A stretch of 32,088 nt of DNA, taken from positions 1 to 32,088 of the forward strand of contig CAMPGG010000004.1 of the NCBI GenBank assembly GCA_946885335.1, written 5' to 3'. Within the stretch, counting starts at the first letter, position 1. Each line of letters begins with the position of its first letter. Positions 31,134 through 32,088 of this stretch are shown in pieces. Under the pieces are notes generated by a model, which was not told the DNA's origin, did no database searches, and saw only the letters and a program-made list of their open reading frames with translations. The stretch is from an uncultured Chitinophagaceae bacterium (GTDB lineage Bacteria; Bacteroidota; Bacteroidia; Chitinophagales; Chitinophagaceae). The position numbers were made by a program, and so were the translations under genes.

Positions 31134-31964
31134 ATGAATGCACGAAATCCCATTGGTGTTTTTGATTCAGGTTATGGTGGCTTAACGGTTTTAAAAGAAG
31201 TGGTGAAGATGTTGCCTGGATATGATTATTTATACCTGGGAGATAATGCACGTGCACCTTATGGTCCGCGATCTTTTGAAACTGTTTACCGGTATACCTG
31301 GCAATGTGTTGAATGGTTTTTTAAACAAGGTTGTCCATTGGTAATACTGGCTTGTAATACTGCTTCCGCAAAAGCTTTAAGAACCATTCAGCAAAAAGAT
31401 TTGCCAAAAAAATATCCGGATAAAAGAGTGCTGGGTGTTATTCGTCCAACAACTGAATTAATCGGGAATTATAGTCATACCAAATCAGTTGGGATCCTTG
31501 CAACCAGCGGAACGGTCATTTCTCAATCTTATCCAATAGAAATTGCGCATCTTTTTCCAGGGGTTAAGGTTTACCAGGAAGCTTGTCCTATGTGGGTTCC
31601 ACTGGTAGAAAATAATGAGTATGATGGTGAAGGCGCCGACTATTTTATTAAAAAGAATATCGATAACCTGTTGAAGCAATCAGGCGAGATTGATACAGTA
31701 TTACTGGCATGTACACATTATCCTTTATTAAAAAATAAGCTGGAGAAGTTCCTTCCTTCATCGATAAAAATATTGACGCAGGGCGAAATTGTTGCTGCAG
31801 GCACAAAAGATTATTTAGATCGCCATCCTGAAATTGAGACTAAACTTTCCAGGAACAGAAAGCGTGATTTTTATACAACAGATTCAACGGAGGATTTTGA
31901 TTCTCATGCACGTGTTTTTTATGGTGAAGAAATAGCATCAAAACATGCAGACCTTGATGAATAA
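31134..31964 (+). CDS. murI: Glutamate racemase
   Basis: Predicted 276 residues, normal length. It converts L-glutamate to D-glutamate for peptidoglycan stem peptides in the cytoplasm, without cofactor. Motifs are FDSGYGGLTV with Asp11-Ser12, the first catalytic Cys74 in LACNTAS, and the second catalytic Cys193 in LACTHYPLL with His195. The GDNARAPYG loop is also typical. The start ATG at 31134 gives the standard N-terminus; the ATG at 31138 is out of frame. It stands alone after a strong terminator. Confidence 0.96.
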   Translation: MNARNPIGVFDSGYGGLTVLKEVVKMLPGYDYLYLGDNARAPYGPRSFETVYRYTWQCVEWFFKQGCPLVILACNTASAKALRTIQQKDLPKKYPDKRVLGVIRPTTELIGNYSHTKSVGILATSGTVISQSYPIEIAHLFPGVKVYQEACPMWVPLVENNEYDGEGADYFIKKNIDNLLKQSGEIDTVLLACTHYPLLKNKLEKFLPSSIKILTQGEIVAAGTKDYLDRHPEIETKLSRNRKRDFYTTDSTEDFDSHARVFYGEEIASKHADLDE

Positions 31965-32041
31965 AGGGTCTTAACCATTAATAGGTGATAAAATTTCTTA
32001 AAATTCCTTCTGCTCATGGCTGAAATTCAACCTTCAACCCT

Positions 32042-32049
32042 TACCTTTG
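32042..32049 (+). promoter_or_regulatory. -7-like element near the right edge
   Basis: TACCTTTG, a perfect -7 match, probably drives a + strand gene starting beyond or near the right edge (an ATG lies at 32075, too close to the edge to judge). Confidence 0.4.
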
Positions 32050-32088
32050 CCGTCCCTTTCACAACTCAGCGGATATGGTGATCTGTTT

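Noticed and set aside
32016..32081. Small + strand ORF at the right edge (MAEIQPSTL...)
   Set aside because: It ends after 21 codons in a TGA and overlaps a perfect -7 promoter box; more likely an upstream region of the next gene.

Overview
The window reads as a chromosomal core-envelope region of a Bacteroidota bacterium, most likely family Chitinophagaceae. The reasons are the type IX secretion and gliding genes (a SprE/PorW-like protein, GldC and a cargo protein with a type A sorting domain), the DUF4290 and DUF6089 families, AT-rich DNA, start codons without Shine-Dalgarno sequences, and promoters of the Bacteroidota type (TAnnTTTG at -7 with an upstream TTTG or TTG). I see no mobile element, CRISPR array, tRNA or rRNA.

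Left part (1-5076, all +): the end of an O-antigen-ligase-like polytopic protein, a WaaE-like GT2 glycosyltransferase, a LON-substrate-binding-domain protein, type III pantothenate kinase (coaX), an outer-membrane beta-barrel protein and LptC. The theme is surface polysaccharide synthesis and export. A 415-base gene-free stretch follows; I read it as a minus-strand noncoding RNA locus with repeated GAAAAACCAA-like motifs. An HSDL2-like SDR oxidoreductase (+) comes next.

Middle part (6385-18427): on the minus strand, a class A PBP1A and a SprE/PorW-like TPR protein. On the plus strand, a membrane stub resembling the N-terminus of M23 peptidases, a bactofilin, a small four-helix membrane protein and a SprT-like metalloprotein. 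Then a GNAT acetyltransferase (-). A second gene-free stretch (14559-14983) carries a strong + strand transcription unit with a TTTG-N19-CATCTTTG promoter, about 160 nt of G-poor RNA and a perfect terminator, but no CDS. Then murA (with Asp in place of the fosfomycin-sensitive Cys), a DUF4290 protein with an RG-rich tail, and a type IX cargo protein, all on the minus strand.

Right part (18646-31964, all +): a GT4 glycosyltransferase, gldC, yqeY, cvpA, an alpha/beta hydrolase, a CBS protein, a compact Omp85-family barrel, nadK, a DUF6089 protein, uppS, bamA, two Skp/OmpH chaperone paralogs and murI. This is an outer-membrane assembly and peptidoglycan/undecaprenyl-lipid precursor block: BamA inserts barrels, the Skp-like proteins escort them, and UppS and MurI supply lipid carrier and D-glutamate.

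The most unusual content is the pair of G-poor noncoding loci on opposite strands that share sequence motifs. They may be members of one undescribed sRNA family. Also notable are the catalytic-domain-less M23-like stub beside bactofilin, a palindrome abutting that operon's promoter, and several genes whose -7 boxes lie only 4-8 nt from the start codon, suggesting leaderless mRNAs.
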